64,000 nucleotides of DNA from Bradyrhizobium sp. CB3481 (GTDB lineage Bacteria; Pseudomonadota; Alphaproteobacteria; Rhizobiales; Xanthobacteraceae): assembly GCF_029714305.1 (NCBI RefSeq), contig NZ_CP121647.1, positions 7,150,501 to 7,214,500 of the forward strand, read 5' to 3'. The first letter of the stretch is position 1, and every line of letters begins with the position of its first letter. A program made the position numbers and the translations under genes. Positions 27,695 through 38,014 of this stretch are shown one piece after another. The notes under the pieces are model-generated. The model did no database searches and was not told the origin of the DNA. It was given only the letters and a program-made list of their open reading frames with translations.

Positions 27695-30600
27695 ATGAAG
27701 GACGCGGAATTTCAGTGGCGGGCGCAGAGCGATCCGCGATTGGCGGCCTATGCGGCGAGCCGCCTGCCCGCATGGTTGTGGAGCGCCGACGGCCGGCGAA
27801 TTCTTTGGGCCAACGCAGCCGGCGTCCGCGTGTTCGGGGCTACCAGCGCGGCGGCCCTCACTGAGCGAAATTTTGGTCCGGCCGACCAGCACCGGCGCCA
27901 GATCGCGCGGCTCGCCGGCCGGCTGCTCGCCAGCGGCGCCATCCGCCTGGAGCGCCTGCGGGGATTTGGCGCAGCGCCCGGCATGCTCGCGACCTGCGGC
28001 TGCTCGCGGTTCGATTTTCCAGACGGCAGTCACGGCGTCCTGATCGCCGCCGGCAATATCGCGCTGATGGCGCCGCGGCCGGCGCCGATTTATCAACCGC
28101 CCGAGGACGAAATACCGCGGGCGGCCGCATCATCAGAGGCGACCTTGCCGACAGGCGCGCCCGCCGTGCCCGTTGCCGAGCAACCGGCGGCGCCGCCGGC
28201 TCCGGAAGTCCGGCAGCCGGCGCCATCGTGCGAGACGCCTGCCGCCTTTACGCTGTTCGACGCGCTGGCCGAGCCTGAGACGGCTGAGGAATCTTCCGCT
28301 ACAGAGAAGCCCGCCGCGGCCGAAGCCGACATACCCCTGCCGTCGCCTGCGCTCGAAACATTCAAGCTTGAGGCTTTCGCCGGCCACACCGCACAGGGGC
28401 GCCGCCTGCCGCTGCGCTTCACCTGGCAGATGGACAAGGAAGGCCGCTTCACGCTGGGCACCGACGAATTCACCGGACTGATCGGCCCGCGCACCACGGC
28501 CGCGTTCGGCCGTCCCTGGCGCGACATCGCCGAAACCTTCGGCTTCGATCCCGAGGGGCGAATCGTGAAGGCGTTTGCGACGGGGGCGACCTGGAGCGGC
28601 GTCACGCTGAACTGGCCGGTCGATGGCGGCGGCACGCTGCCGGTGGAGCTGTCGGGATTGCCTGTCTTCGACGGGCTGCGAAACTTCATCGGCTACCGGG
28701 GCTTTGGCGTCTGCCGCGATTTCGATGCGCTGGCGCGGCTTGCCGCCCGACGCCTTGCCGAATTATCCGGCGAGTTGATGACGCCGCAGGAAGCGCCCGC
28801 TGCTACAGCGGCGGAGCCCATCGAGGCACCATCACCATCGCACGACGAATTGCCCGAGCCGAGCGCTGCCGCAACTTCACACCAGGAAAATCTGGAGACG
28901 CCCGTGGAACCTCCCAACGAAAGCGTCAAGGAAAGTATCGAGGACAGCGTCGAGCAAGACGTCAAGGAAAGCGTCATGAATAGTTCGACCGAAGCCACAG
29001 CCGAATTGCCGGCAGACGCTGTCGGAAACATCCTGCCGTTCCGCATGCCCGGCGATACCAAGTCGCTAGCGCTGACGCCGGTCGAGAACAATGCGTTCGA
29101 CGAACTGGCGCGTCAATTATCGGCGCGGCTCGACACCGAGAACGGCCAAGAGACGGGCCCGGCAAGCGCCGGCGAACAAGCCACCTTCGAACCATCGGCG
29201 CGCGAAGCAGCCAGCGCGCCGCCCGAATGGCTGGCGCCGCCAGAGCCGCCGGCGCATGGCGAGCCCTCACGCGACAAGGCGCTGCTTGATCTGCTGCCGG
29301 TCGGCATCCTGATCTACCGGCTCGACCGCCTGCTCTATGCCAATCCCGCCTTCCTGACACAGATGGGCTATCCGAACCTGCATGCGCTGGAAGATGCCGG
29401 CGGGCTCGACGCGCTCTATGTCGAAGCTGGTGCATCGAATGCGCCCTCGACGTCGGATACCGGCCGTCCCGTGACGATTTCCGCAAGCGCGCCGGTGGAC
29501 GCCGACGCGCCGTCAACGGCGGCAGAGGCCCGCCTTTACACGATTTCATGGGACGGCGATTCCGCGCTCGCCCTGATCTTCTCGGGCACGCGCCATGAGG
29601 CCGCGGCGGTCGCGGCCGCGCTCGCGCAAGCAGAGCCCGCAGCCGCGCCCGAAATCGTCCCGCCCTCCGATGTCGGCCACGCCAACGCCGAAGAACTCGC
29701 CGCCATCCTCGACACCACGGCCGAAGGCATCGTGATGTTCGACGCCGAGGGCAATATCAACGCGGCCAACCGCAGCGCCGAAGCGCTGTTCGGCCACGAC
29801 GGCAGCGAGCTCGTGCAGCGCAACCTCGCCGATCTCTTCGCGCCCGAAAGCCAGCACGCTGTGTTCGAATATCTCGCCGGCATCAAGGCCTCCGGCGTCG
29901 AGAGCCTCTTGGAGCAGGGCCGGGAGGTGCTGGGCCGCGAGGCCAAGGGCGGCATCATTGCGCTGTCAATGACCATGGGTCGCACGCGCGCCGATGGTCC
30001 GAACTTCTTCGCGGTATTCCGCGATCTGTCGCAGGCCAAGAAGACCGAGAGCGAATTGCGCGAGGCGCGGCGGCTCGCCGAACGCGCCGCCAACGCCAAG
30101 GCCGACGTGCTGGCGCGGATCAGCCACGAGGTGCGGACGCCGCTGAACGCGATCATCGGCTTCTCCGAAGTGATGATCGGCGAGCGCTTCGGCGCGCTCG
30201 GCAACGAGCGCTACCGCGAATATATGAAGGACATCCGCGCCTCCGGCGAGTGCGTGATCGCCATCATCAACGACCTGCTCGATATCTCCAGGATCGAAAC
30301 CGGCAGGCTCGATCTCGCCTTCACCCACCAGAACCTCAACGAGATGGTGGAGAGCTGCGTCGCCGTGATGCAGCCGCAGGCCAATCGCGAGCGCATCATC
30401 ATCCGCACTTCGCTTGGGCATTCGCTGCCGCCGGTCGTCGCGGATGCGCGGGCGCTGCGCCAGATCACGCTCAACCTGATCGGCAATTCGATCCATCTCG
30501 CCAATGCCGGCGGCCAGGTCATCGTCTCCACCGCTCTGTCGGATTTCGGCGAGGTGATGCTGCGGGTCCGCGACACCGGCAACGGCCTCAACGACAATGA

Positions 30601-30787
30601 GGTGGCCGCGGCGCTTGAGCCGTTCCGCACCCGGGCGCCGTCGGATCAATCGGAGAGTTCAGCGGTCAGCCTGTCGCTGACCAAGGCGCTCGTCGAAGCC
30701 AACCGCGCCAAATTCCAGATCAAGACCGGCGGCCGCTCCGGCACGCTGATCGAGATCGTGTTTCCCCACGCGGTCGCGCGGGCCTGA
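27695..30787 (+). CDS. PAS-domain sensor histidine kinase, PdhS/PleC/DivJ-like
   Basis: The 1030-residue protein has no membrane segment and should be cytosolic. A divergent PAS-like N-terminus is followed by long Ala/Pro/Glu-rich linkers (about 130-220 and 360-530), a PAS domain (about 665-785) and an HisKA domain with phospho-acceptor H811 in 'ISHEVRTPLNAIIGFSEVM', as in PleC, DivJ and Brucella PdhS, which is of similar length. The ATPase domain has N931 in 'LIGNS' and G1 'DTGNG', but the G2 box (about 986-995) reads 'SSAVSLSLTKAL' instead of the glycine-rich GTGLGL form. It probably acts on a DivK-type regulator; whether it is kinase, phosphatase or both is unclear. Confidence 0.85.
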   Translation: MKDAEFQWRAQSDPRLAAYAASRLPAWLWSADGRRILWANAAGVRVFGATSAAALTERNFGPADQHRRQIARLAGRLLASGAIRLERLRGFGAAPGMLATCGCSRFDFPDGSHGVLIAAGNIALMAPRPAPIYQPPEDEIPRAAASSEATLPTGAPAVPVAEQPAAPPAPEVRQPAPSCETPAAFTLFDALAEPETAEESSATEKPAAAEADIPLPSPALETFKLEAFAGHTAQGRRLPLRFTWQMDKEGRFTLGTDEFTGLIGPRTTAAFGRPWRDIAETFGFDPEGRIVKAFATGATWSGVTLNWPVDGGGTLPVELSGLPVFDGLRNFIGYRGFGVCRDFDALARLAARRLAELSGELMTPQEAPAATAAEPIEAPSPSHDELPEPSAAATSHQENLETPVEPPNESVKESIEDSVEQDVKESVMNSSTEATAELPADAVGNILPFRMPGDTKSLALTPVENNAFDELARQLSARLDTENGQETGPASAGEQATFEPSAREAASAPPEWLAPPEPPAHGEPSRDKALLDLLPVGILIYRLDRLLYANPAFLTQMGYPNLHALEDAGGLDALYVEAGASNAPSTSDTGRPVTISASAPVDADAPSTAAEARLYTISWDGDSALALIFSGTRHEAAAVAAALAQAEPAAAPEIVPPSDVGHANAEELAAILDTTAEGIVMFDAEGNINAANRSAEALFGHDGSELVQRNLADLFAPESQHAVFEYLAGIKASGVESLLEQGREVLGREAKGGIIALSMTMGRTRADGPNFFAVFRDLSQAKKTESELREARRLAERAANAKADVLARISHEVRTPLNAIIGFSEVMIGERFGALGNERYREYMKDIRASGECVIAIINDLLDISRIETGRLDLAFTHQNLNEMVESCVAVMQPQANRERIIIRTSLGHSLPPVVADARALRQITLNLIGNSIHLANAGGQVIVSTALSDFGEVMLRVRDTGNGLNDNEVAAALEPFRTRAPSDQSESSAVSLSLTKALVEANRAKFQIKTGGRSGTLIEIVFPHAVARA

Positions 30788-31072
30788 CTCATCGCGGCTA
30801 CCAAGAAGGCGCGCTCCTTCTTCCGCTTGCGGGGAGGGTTCGGGTAGCGGCGGCTCAGCAGGCCCGCTTCGGACCTGCGCCGCGCAATTGTCGCTGCACT
30901 TTCAGTCGAGGGAAATACCGAAGGCCAAAGGCGCACGCGCTTCAAAATCTTAGCGAAAAATTCCTGGCCCCGGTTCGAAGGCGCAAAGGTCCGTCTGGAC
31001 AGCGGCGGCATTTCCGGATGATATGCGGCGAATTGACACACAGATGCGCTGTGTGAGCCTGGAGGAAACCCC

Positions 31073-32038
31073 ATGATGCCGTTTAAAACGCGCCTGTTCG
31101 GCGCGGTCGTTGCGTTGGCGCTTGCAGCCAGCCCTGCCCTCTCGCAGCAGCTCGAGCTCAAGATCATGGCGCCCGCGGCACCCGGCGGCGGATGGGATCA
31201 GACTGCGCGCTCGATGCAGCAGGCCCTCGTCGCCGCCAAGATCGCCCGCAGCGTCCAGGTCACCAACGTGGCGGGTGCCGGCGGCAGTGTCGGCATCGCG
31301 CAGTTCGTCAACGGCGCCAAGGGCGACGGTAACCAGATGATGGTGAACGGCTTCGTCATGGTGGGCGCGCTCGCCATGAACAAGTCGCCGGTGACACTCG
31401 AGCAGGTGACGCCGATTGCGCGCCTCACCGAGGAAATTCAGGTCATCGTGGTGCCGGCGAATTCGCCGCTCAAGACCGCGCAGGACCTTGCCAACGCCGT
31501 GAAGGCCGACATCGCAAAAGTCACCTTTGCCGGCGGCTCGGCCGGCGGCGTCGACCATGTGATGGCGGCGCTGTTTGCCGGAACGATCGGCGCCGATGCC
31601 AAGAAGATCAACTACATTCCCTTCTCCGGCGGCGGCGAGTCGCTGGCGGCCATTCTCGGCGGCAAGGTCACCGCCGGCATTTCGGGCCTCTCCGAATATG
31701 AAGGCCAGATCAAGTCGGGCAAATTGCGCGCGCTCGGCGTGACCTCGGAGAAGCGCATCCCGGGCAGCGACATTCCGACGTTCAAGGAACAGGGGATCGA
31801 CCTCGTGATCGCCAATTGGCGCTCGGTGGTCGCGCCTCCCGGCATCACGCCGGAACAGCGCAAGGTGCTGAGCGATGCCGTGGAGAAGATGGTCCAGTCC
31901 GATGCCTGGAAGGAGATCCTCAAGCAGAAGGGCTGGGAAGACGCCTATCTCGGCGGCGACGCATTCGCCGACTTCCTGAAGAAGGAAACGGTCCGCGTCA
32001 CCGATGTGCTGAAGTCGGTCGGCCTCGTCAAGTCATGA
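31073..32038 (+). CDS. tctC: Tripartite tricarboxylate transporter substrate-binding protein (TctC)
   Basis: The 321-residue periplasmic binding protein has a signal peptide (MMPFKTRLFGAVVALALAASPALS) and the TctC hallmarks 'MAPAAPGGGWDQTARSMQQAL', 'NVAGAGGSVGIAQF' and 'KINYIPFSGGGESLAAILGGKVTAGISG'. It captures a carboxylate such as citrate for the TctAB membrane complex. GGAGGAAA precedes ATG 31073. It overlaps tctB by four bases (ATGA), giving a tightly coupled tctCBA operon. The substrate is not determined. Confidence 0.93.
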   Translation: MMPFKTRLFGAVVALALAASPALSQQLELKIMAPAAPGGGWDQTARSMQQALVAAKIARSVQVTNVAGAGGSVGIAQFVNGAKGDGNQMMVNGFVMVGALAMNKSPVTLEQVTPIARLTEEIQVIVVPANSPLKTAQDLANAVKADIAKVTFAGGSAGGVDHVMAALFAGTIGADAKKINYIPFSGGGESLAAILGGKVTAGISGLSEYEGQIKSGKLRALGVTSEKRIPGSDIPTFKEQGIDLVIANWRSVVAPPGITPEQRKVLSDAVEKMVQSDAWKEILKQKGWEDAYLGGDAFADFLKKETVRVTDVLKSVGLVKS

Positions 32039-32526
32039 CCGACAACGCTTCCAGCGACGCGCCGGCTCCGCGGCGCATCGATCCCGCCGGTCTCGTCATT
32101 GCAGCGGCGCTCGCGGTGCTCGCGGTGGTGCTGGTCTGGGACGCCAGCAAGCTGGCGTCCACCTCGATGTACGGCATGGGGCCCGAGGCGATGCCGGTCG
32201 TCGTCGCCACAGGTCTCGGCCTGCTCGCGATCGGCAATTTGATTGATGCCTTGCGCGGCAACTTGCCGCCGCGCGAGAGCGCCGATCCCAAACCCGTGCT
32301 GCTGATCCTCGGCGGCCTGGCGCTATTGATCGCCATCATCGGCCTTGGTGGCGGCTTCATCCTCGCGACATCAGTGCTGTTCGTTGCGACGTCGGCGGCG
32401 TTCGGGCGGCGCGCCATCCTGACGGATGCCGCCATCGCGCTTGTGATGAGCACGCTGGTCTATCTCGCGTTCGATCGGCTGCTGACGCTGAGCTTGCCCG
32501 CCGGCCCTCTGGAAAGATTGCTGTAA
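32035..32526 (+). CDS. tctB: Tripartite tricarboxylate transporter small membrane subunit (TctB)
   Basis: The 163-residue subunit has a polar N-terminus and four hydrophobic helices ('[16 protein letters not shown]', '[18 protein letters not shown]', '[26 protein letters not shown]', '[14 protein letters not shown]'), matching TctB. The ATG overlaps the tctC stop. The stop TAA shares its last base with the tctA ATG, so the three genes form one operon with translational coupling throughout. A longer in-frame reading from 31816 would overlap tctC and is not supported. Confidence 0.9.
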   Translation: MTDNASSDAPAPRRIDPAGLVIAAALAVLAVVLVWDASKLASTSMYGMGPEAMPVVVATGLGLLAIGNLIDALRGNLPPRESADPKPVLLILGGLALLIAIIGLGGGFILATSVLFVATSAAFGRRAILTDAAIALVMSTLVYLAFDRLLTLSLPAGPLERLL

Positions 32527-34025
32527 TGGAAACCTTTGCCGCCCTCGCGCATGGCATGGCCGTCGCCGTGCAGCCGATGAACCTGCTCTATGCGCTGATC
32601 GGCGTGTTCCTCGGCACCGCCGTCGGCGTGCTGCCCGGCATCGGCCCGGCGCTCACCGTCGCGTTGCTGCTGCCGGTGACCTACAAGCTCGATCCCGGCG
32701 GCTCCCTGATCATGTTCGCAGGGATTTATTACGGCGGCATGTATGGCGGATCGACCACCGCCATTCTCATCAACACGCCCGGCGAGAGCGCATCGATGGC
32801 GACCGCGCTCGAGGGTAACAAGATGGCGAAGGCTGGCCGCGGCGGCCCGGCGCTGGCGACCTCAGCGATCGGCTCGTTCGTCGCCGGCACCATCGCCACC
32901 ATCGGCCTCGCCTTTCTCGCACCGTGGCTGGTGGATTTCGCGGTGCGCTTCGGCCCTGAGGATTATTTCGCGCTGATGTGCGTCGCCTTCGTCACGGTGT
33001 CGGCGACCTTCGGCGATTCCCCGATCCGCGGACTGACCAGCCTGTTCATCGGGCTGACGCTCGGGCTGATCGGCATCGACAAGCTCACCGGCCAGGCGCG
33101 GCTCGCCTTCGGCGTGCCGGAATTGCTCGACGGCGTCGAGGTGACGACGCTGGCGGTCGGCCTGTTCGCGGTCGGCGAAGCGCTTTACGTCGCCTCGCGC
33201 CGCCATCACGCCGAGGAAAAGATCGAGCCGGTGCGCGGCTCGCTATGGATGACGATGGAGGACTGGAAGCGGTCGTGGAAGGCGTGGCTGCGCGGCACGA
33301 TGTTCGGCTTTCCGATCGGCGCGCTGCCCGCAGGCGGCGCGGAAATTCCAACCTTCCTGTCCTATTCGACCGAGAAGCGGCTGACCAAACATCCGGAGGA
33401 ATTCGGCAAGGGCGCGATCGAAGGCGTCGCCGGGCCGGAAGCCGCCAACAACGCCTCCGCCGCCGGCACCTTGGTGCCGCTCTTGACGCTCGGGCTGCCG
33501 ACCTCGGCAACCGCCGCGATGATGCTGGCCGGCTTCCAGCAATATGGGCTGAACCCGGGGCCGCTATTGTTCGCCGAACGGCCCGATCTCGTCTGGGGCC
33601 TGATCGCGAGCCTGTTCATCGCCAACGTCATGCTGCTGGTCCTCAACCTGCCGCTGGTCGGCCTCTGGGTAAAACTGCTGGCGATCCCGCAGCCGTGGCT
33701 CTATGCCGGCATTCTCGTCTTCGCGACGATGGGCACCATCGCCGCAAAGCCGTCGGTGGTCGAGCTGTCGATGCTGGCAGGTTTTGGCGTGATGGGCTTC
33801 CTGATGCGGCGGTTCGATTTTCCGATCGCGCCCGTCGTGGTCGGGCTGATCCTCGGCCCGATCGCGGAAAGCCAGTTGCGCCGCGCGCTCGCCATCAGCC
33901 TCGGCGATCCCATCGTGCTGCTGCAGAGCCCGATGTCGGCAACGCTGCTCGCCATTGCGCTGATCGCGCTATTGGCGCCTTTCGTGCTGAAGGGGATGAA
34001 CCGCTTCAAGGCGAACGAAGACTAA
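32526..34025 (+). CDS. tctA: Tripartite tricarboxylate transporter large membrane subunit (TctA)
   Basis: The 499-residue protein is the channel component with about twelve membrane helices. The family signature '[22 protein letters not shown]' lies near residue 36, '[22 protein letters not shown]' near 66, and the repeated '[21 protein letters not shown]' near 265. It imports the substrate captured by TctC, probably with proton or Na+. The ATG shares a base with the tctB stop codon. The length is normal and no residue is obviously missing. Confidence 0.95.
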   Translation: METFAALAHGMAVAVQPMNLLYALIGVFLGTAVGVLPGIGPALTVALLLPVTYKLDPGGSLIMFAGIYYGGMYGGSTTAILINTPGESASMATALEGNKMAKAGRGGPALATSAIGSFVAGTIATIGLAFLAPWLVDFAVRFGPEDYFALMCVAFVTVSATFGDSPIRGLTSLFIGLTLGLIGIDKLTGQARLAFGVPELLDGVEVTTLAVGLFAVGEALYVASRRHHAEEKIEPVRGSLWMTMEDWKRSWKAWLRGTMFGFPIGALPAGGAEIPTFLSYSTEKRLTKHPEEFGKGAIEGVAGPEAANNASAAGTLVPLLTLGLPTSATAAMMLAGFQQYGLNPGPLLFAERPDLVWGLIASLFIANVMLLVLNLPLVGLWVKLLAIPQPWLYAGILVFATMGTIAAKPSVVELSMLAGFGVMGFLMRRFDFPIAPVVVGLILGPIAESQLRRALAISLGDPIVLLQSPMSATLLAIALIALLAPFVLKGMNRFKANED

Positions 34026-34224
34026 GGCGCAAACTCGTCAGGGCGCAGCCAAACAGACAAGCCAGCGCCACTCGCGCCGCCGCGCGCCATTCCCACGTGT
34101 CCCACCAGCCTGCCCAGCCCGTGCATTCGAACCCCGGGCCGGGGGATGTGTGACATCGGTCGCAGAGCGTGTTGAGGGGATCCAATACTTGCAACGGGAT
34201 TGTTCATGAACGCGATGAATTCCC

Positions 34225-35466
34225 GTGAAGAACTATTTCTCATTGCTGGATCCGCTGCGCTTCGGGGCTGCCCTCAGCGTCGCTGTTTTTCACCTGATGT
34301 TCTATTCCTGGGCCGGGTCTTCAATCAACGCCCCTCAAGGTTTTGAGCATCTTTTCGCCGCCGACATTCAATTTCCGAACGCAGCACCTTTCACGTGGTT
34401 CGGCTGGGTCGGCGTTGAAATATTCTTTGTCATTTCCGGCTTCGTCATCGCGAATTCCGCGAGCACGTCTTCGCCGAAGCAGTTTCTTTTCGGCCGTGCC
34501 CTCCGGCTTTATCCGGCGGTATGGGTCGGCTCCACCTTGAGCTTCCTCGTTCTGCTTTTCTTTGCGCGCGAGAAGGCATCCGAATTCTTCCTTCCCTACT
34601 TCCAGGCGATGCTGCTCATTCCCAAGGGGATCAGGGGTCAATGGCTTGATGCCGTCTATTGGACGTTGGCGGCGGAGATGGCCTTTTATGGGATGGTGTT
34701 TTGCACGCTGCTCACCAGGAAAGTCACGCTGCGGCACCTCGCCTGGGGTCTCACCATTTATAGCGCCGTGTTCAACGCCTTCTCCATGGTAGTGCTATCG
34801 GGCGCACTACAATCTGACATGCTCTATTGGGTCGTCCTGATGTTTCGGGTGCCGGGTGCAACATGGTTGTTGAACCATGGCTGCTTCTTCGCGCTTGGAA
34901 TTTGGCTGTTCATTTCCGCGAATAGGCCGCTCGCGGCTCTCGAACGGATTGCCGTGGCCGTGACATGCCTCTCCGGGTGTGCCGAGATCTACTATTTTTC
35001 ACATTTCCTCTTGAGCGCCATACCCGCCATCTCGGATCAATCGGCCGTTGTGCCGATCCTCGTTTGGGCTGCGGCGGTGTTGCTCATTGCCTTCGCTGCA
35101 AACAAAAGCAGGCGCTCTGCCGGCGCCGCTTCCCCTGAAGCACCGGCTTATTTGCGAACGCTTGGGCTGATCACCTATCCGCTCTATCTGACCCACAACG
35201 TCACCGGCTCGGCGATCATTCGTGTCCTGATCGATGCCGGCCTCGATGCCTCCCTGGCGGTATGGGTCAGCATAGCCATGCTTGTCCTGGTCTGCTGGCT
35301 CATCTGCGCGAAGATCGAGCCCGCCATCAGAGGGCTCTTGAAGGAAATCGTTGCGAACGTCGGACGGCTTCCGAAGACAGCGCCGCCTGCGAGCCTTCCA
35401 AGTCCGCCTCTGGGGCTGCCCGTTCCGCTGCCCGTCCAGGCAAAAGTGAACTTCGCGGGCCGGTAG
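34225..35466 (+). CDS. Acyltransferase-3 family membrane protein (OafA/YrhL-like)
   Basis: The 413-residue protein has about ten hydrophobic helices and the acyltransferase-3 opening 'LDPLRFGAALSVAVFHLMFYSW' with the conserved R and H, then 'WFGWVGVEIFFVISGFVIANSA' and 'RALRLYPAVWVGS'. Such enzymes O-acylate polysaccharides, lipid A or Nod factors using acyl-CoA. No polysaccharide cluster surrounds it, so the target is unknown. The start is GTG 34225; nearby ATGs are out of frame. The base composition is lower in GC than tctCBA, hinting at separate acquisition. Confidence 0.85.
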   Translation: MKNYFSLLDPLRFGAALSVAVFHLMFYSWAGSSINAPQGFEHLFAADIQFPNAAPFTWFGWVGVEIFFVISGFVIANSASTSSPKQFLFGRALRLYPAVWVGSTLSFLVLLFFAREKASEFFLPYFQAMLLIPKGIRGQWLDAVYWTLAAEMAFYGMVFCTLLTRKVTLRHLAWGLTIYSAVFNAFSMVVLSGALQSDMLYWVVLMFRVPGATWLLNHGCFFALGIWLFISANRPLAALERIAVAVTCLSGCAEIYYFSHFLLSAIPAISDQSAVVPILVWAAAVLLIAFAANKSRRSAGAASPEAPAYLRTLGLITYPLYLTHNVTGSAIIRVLIDAGLDASLAVWVSIAMLVLVCWLICAKIEPAIRGLLKEIVANVGRLPKTAPPASLPSPPLGLPVPLPVQAKVNFAGR

Positions 35467-35594
35467 CGCGATCCGCCGCTACCCGTCTACCGCATTCAAA
35501 GCGATGAATCGGCACAATTCTTGCTCGAATCCACCATGCCTGAATGCATCCGCCTGCAGATGGCCGGTTTCTAGGTACTTTGGATTTGATCATT

Positions 35595-36440
35595 ATGCGC
35601 TGCCTGATCGTGGCCGACTTGCATTATTCATTGCCGCAATTCGACTGGCTGCTCGCGGCAGCTCCGCAATTCGACGTGGTGATTTTTGCCGGCGACGCGC
35701 TCGACATCGGATCGTTCGTCGATTTCCGCGCGCAGATTCTCGTGGTGAAGAAATACCTGTCGCTGTTGTCCCAGACCACACGGGTCATTCTCTGCTCGGG
35801 CAATCATGACCTCGACGAACGCAGCGCGGAGGGCGAAAAGATCGCGCGCTGGATCGGCGACGTCCGCGAACTCGGCATCGCCTGCGACGGCGACAGCCTG
35901 ACCGTCGGTGACGTCAGCTTCACGGTGTGCCCATGGTGGGACGGGCCGCTGGTCAAAAGCCGCATCGAAGCCCAGCTTCGCGACGCCGCGCTCGAGCGGG
36001 CGCAACACTGGATCTGGGTGCATCATGCGCCGCCTGCGAACTCGCCGACGAGCTGGGGTGGCAAGCGCTTCTTCGGCGACGTGGAGCTGGTGCAATGGAT
36101 CGCGCAGTATCAGCCGTCGATGGTGATCTCGGGCCACGTGCATCAGTCGCCTTTCATCCCCGACGGATCCTGGTTTGATCGTCTCGGCACGACCTGGGTC
36201 TTCAACACTGGCCTGCAGCACGGCCGTCCGCCGGTCTGCATCGTGATCGACCTCGATGAGAGCGCGGCGTTCTGGATCGCCGCCGGCGAAGCGCAAAGGA
36301 TCGACCTGCGCGCGCCGCTGCTGCGGCCGGCGGCGCCGATCGAGACCGTGCCGCCATGGCTTGTATCTTTGGGACAGATCGCCGATCCGCTGTTCGCCTC
36401 ATCGATAAGCACCGCGGAAGTTCGGAAAGAGCGCTTGTGA
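35595..36440 (+). CDS. Metallophosphoesterase
   Basis: The 281-residue calcineurin-like phosphoesterase carries all metal motifs in order: D8-x-H10 ('VADLHYS'), 'FAGDALD', 'CSGNHDLDE', 'WVHHAPP' and 'ISGHVHQSPF'. It should hold two metal ions and hydrolyse a phosphomonoester or diester. The substrate is not evident. ATG 35595 (MRCLIVADLHYS) fits the family, which starts a few residues before the DxH motif; the longer frame from 35544 adds a non-homologous leader. The C-terminal 40 residues are variable. Confidence 0.88.
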   Translation: MRCLIVADLHYSLPQFDWLLAAAPQFDVVIFAGDALDIGSFVDFRAQILVVKKYLSLLSQTTRVILCSGNHDLDERSAEGEKIARWIGDVRELGIACDGDSLTVGDVSFTVCPWWDGPLVKSRIEAQLRDAALERAQHWIWVHHAPPANSPTSWGGKRFFGDVELVQWIAQYQPSMVISGHVHQSPFIPDGSWFDRLGTTWVFNTGLQHGRPPVCIVIDLDESAAFWIAAGEAQRIDLRAPLLRPAAPIETVPPWLVSLGQIADPLFASSISTAEVRKERL

Positions 36441-36703
36441 CGGTCAGGACTGTGCGGCCCTATCGCACCGGGCGATCGCGGAGCTTGCGCCACGAAACTG
36501 ACGCCTCGGATCGCCGCGCGACCTTGCACGGAGCAACATCGAAAGCTGACGTGTGTGATGGCTTCGCTGGTAAGCAGCCGATTACCGCATGCGCAGCTAT
36601 GCGGGTGGCTTCCGTGCACGGCGGCAAACTGGTAGATTAGATTGCACCTGCTCACCGGAGGCCGACGAAGCCGATCACGCCACTATACGTGAAGTGATGT
36701 GCA

Positions 36704-38014
36704 ATGGTTCCGAAAACCCAATACGCGAAGAGCGGTGATGTTCGCATCGCTTATCAGGTCGTTGGCGAAGGGCCGCTAGACCTCGTGTTCGTCCCTGGTT
36801 TCATTTCCAATCTCGACGTCGCTTGGGAAGAACCCTATCGCGCGCGAATTTGGACACGCTTGGCGGCTTTCGCCCGCCTGATCATGTTCGACCAGCGCGG
36901 TACCGGGCTTTCCGACAGAACGGTCGGTGTGCCAACCCTCGAAGAGCGCATGGATGATGTTCGTGCGGTCATGGATGCGGTCGGCTCCAAGCAGGCTGCC
37001 CTCTTCGGAATCTCCGAGGGCGGCGCGATGTCACTCCTGTTCTCGGCCACTTATCCAGAGCGCACCCGAGCGTTGGTCCTTTACGGCGCCTATGGCCATT
37101 TCCGCTCTTGGGTTCTGCCTCCGGAGGAGATCGACGCCGCCCTGGAACGCATGGAGAGGAACTGGGGGAGCGGTGAGAGTCTCCGTTTGTTCGCGCCCAG
37201 CGTAGCATCGGATGAGACGTTCAAGCTATCATGGGCTCGTTTTGAACGTCTCGGCGCAAGCCCATCTGCTGTTGTCGCGCTTATGCGAATGAACAGTGAA
37301 ATCGATGTTCGCCCAATCCTTCCCTCGATCCGAGTACCAACCTTTATCATTCATCGGCAAGGAGACGTTCGCGTCAACGTTGAGGCTGGTCGGTTCATGG
37401 CCCGGCAAATCCCAAACGCGAAGTATCTCGAACTGCCCGGCAATGATCACCTGTTGTGGACTGGCGAAACAGAACGGGTATTGGATGAGATTGAGGAGTT
37501 TCTGACAGGTTCGCGTTCCACGACCGACTCTGATCGAGTGCTCGCCACCGTTATGTTTACTGACATTGTGAACTCAACCAAACGCGCCGAGACGATCGGA
37601 GATCGTGCATGGCACGATGTGCTTGATCGGCACAACGCGCTCGTGCGGCGTGAGATTTCGCGGCATAGAGGGCATGAAGTAAGGACGATGGGAGACGGCT
37701 TCCTGGCAACCTTTGACGGGCCGGCTCGGTCAATCCGGTGCGCTCTGGCCATCAATGAGGGCGTTGAAGCTTTGGGGCTGCAGGTAAGAGCCGGCCTTCA
37801 CACTGGCGAGGTCGAGATGAGCGACAATGATCTGAGCGGCATCGCGGTCCACATTGCAGCGCGTGTCGCGACGATCGCAAAGCCCGGACAGGTTCTGGTG
37901 TCGAACACCGTCCGTGATCTTGTCGCAGGCTCAAACATCAGGTTTCACGACGAAGGTAGTCATTCCCTCAAGGGTCTCACAGAAAGCGTTCGATTGTTCG
38001 CTGCCGAACGTTAG
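36704..38014 (+). CDS. Alpha/beta-hydrolase–class III nucleotide cyclase fusion
   Basis: The 436-residue protein has an alpha/beta-hydrolase domain (about 1-270) with nucleophile S104 in 'GISEGG', acid D221 and H249 in 'GNDHLLW'. A class III adenylate/guanylate cyclase domain follows (about 278-436) with metal aspartates D287 ('VMFTDIVNST') and D331 ('MGDGFLATF'). The purine-specifying position before GDG is Arg-Thr-Met, and the usual transition-state Asn in the VNxAAR motif is His (H383, 'AVHIAARV'); this variant is common in this fusion type. It may make cAMP in response to hydrolysis or binding of a small ligand. It stands alone upstream of a second cyclase. Confidence 0.88.
   Translation: MVPKTQYAKSGDVRIAYQVVGEGPLDLVFVPGFISNLDVAWEEPYRARIWTRLAAFARLIMFDQRGTGLSDRTVGVPTLEERMDDVRAVMDAVGSKQAALFGISEGGAMSLLFSATYPERTRALVLYGAYGHFRSWVLPPEEIDAALERMERNWGSGESLRLFAPSVASDETFKLSWARFERLGASPSAVVALMRMNSEIDVRPILPSIRVPTFIIHRQGDVRVNVEAGRFMARQIPNAKYLELPGNDHLLWTGETERVLDEIEEFLTGSRSTTDSDRVLATVMFTDIVNSTKRAETIGDRAWHDVLDRHNALVRREISRHRGHEVRTMGDGFLATFDGPARSIRCALAINEGVEALGLQVRAGLHTGEVEMSDNDLSGIAVHIAARVATIAKPGQVLVSNTVRDLVAGSNIRFHDEGSHSLKGLTESVRLFAAER

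Noticed and set aside
31816..32034. Longer tctB reading starting inside tctC
   Set aside because: The extension is tctC sequence in another frame; the ATGA overlap at 32035 is the natural start.
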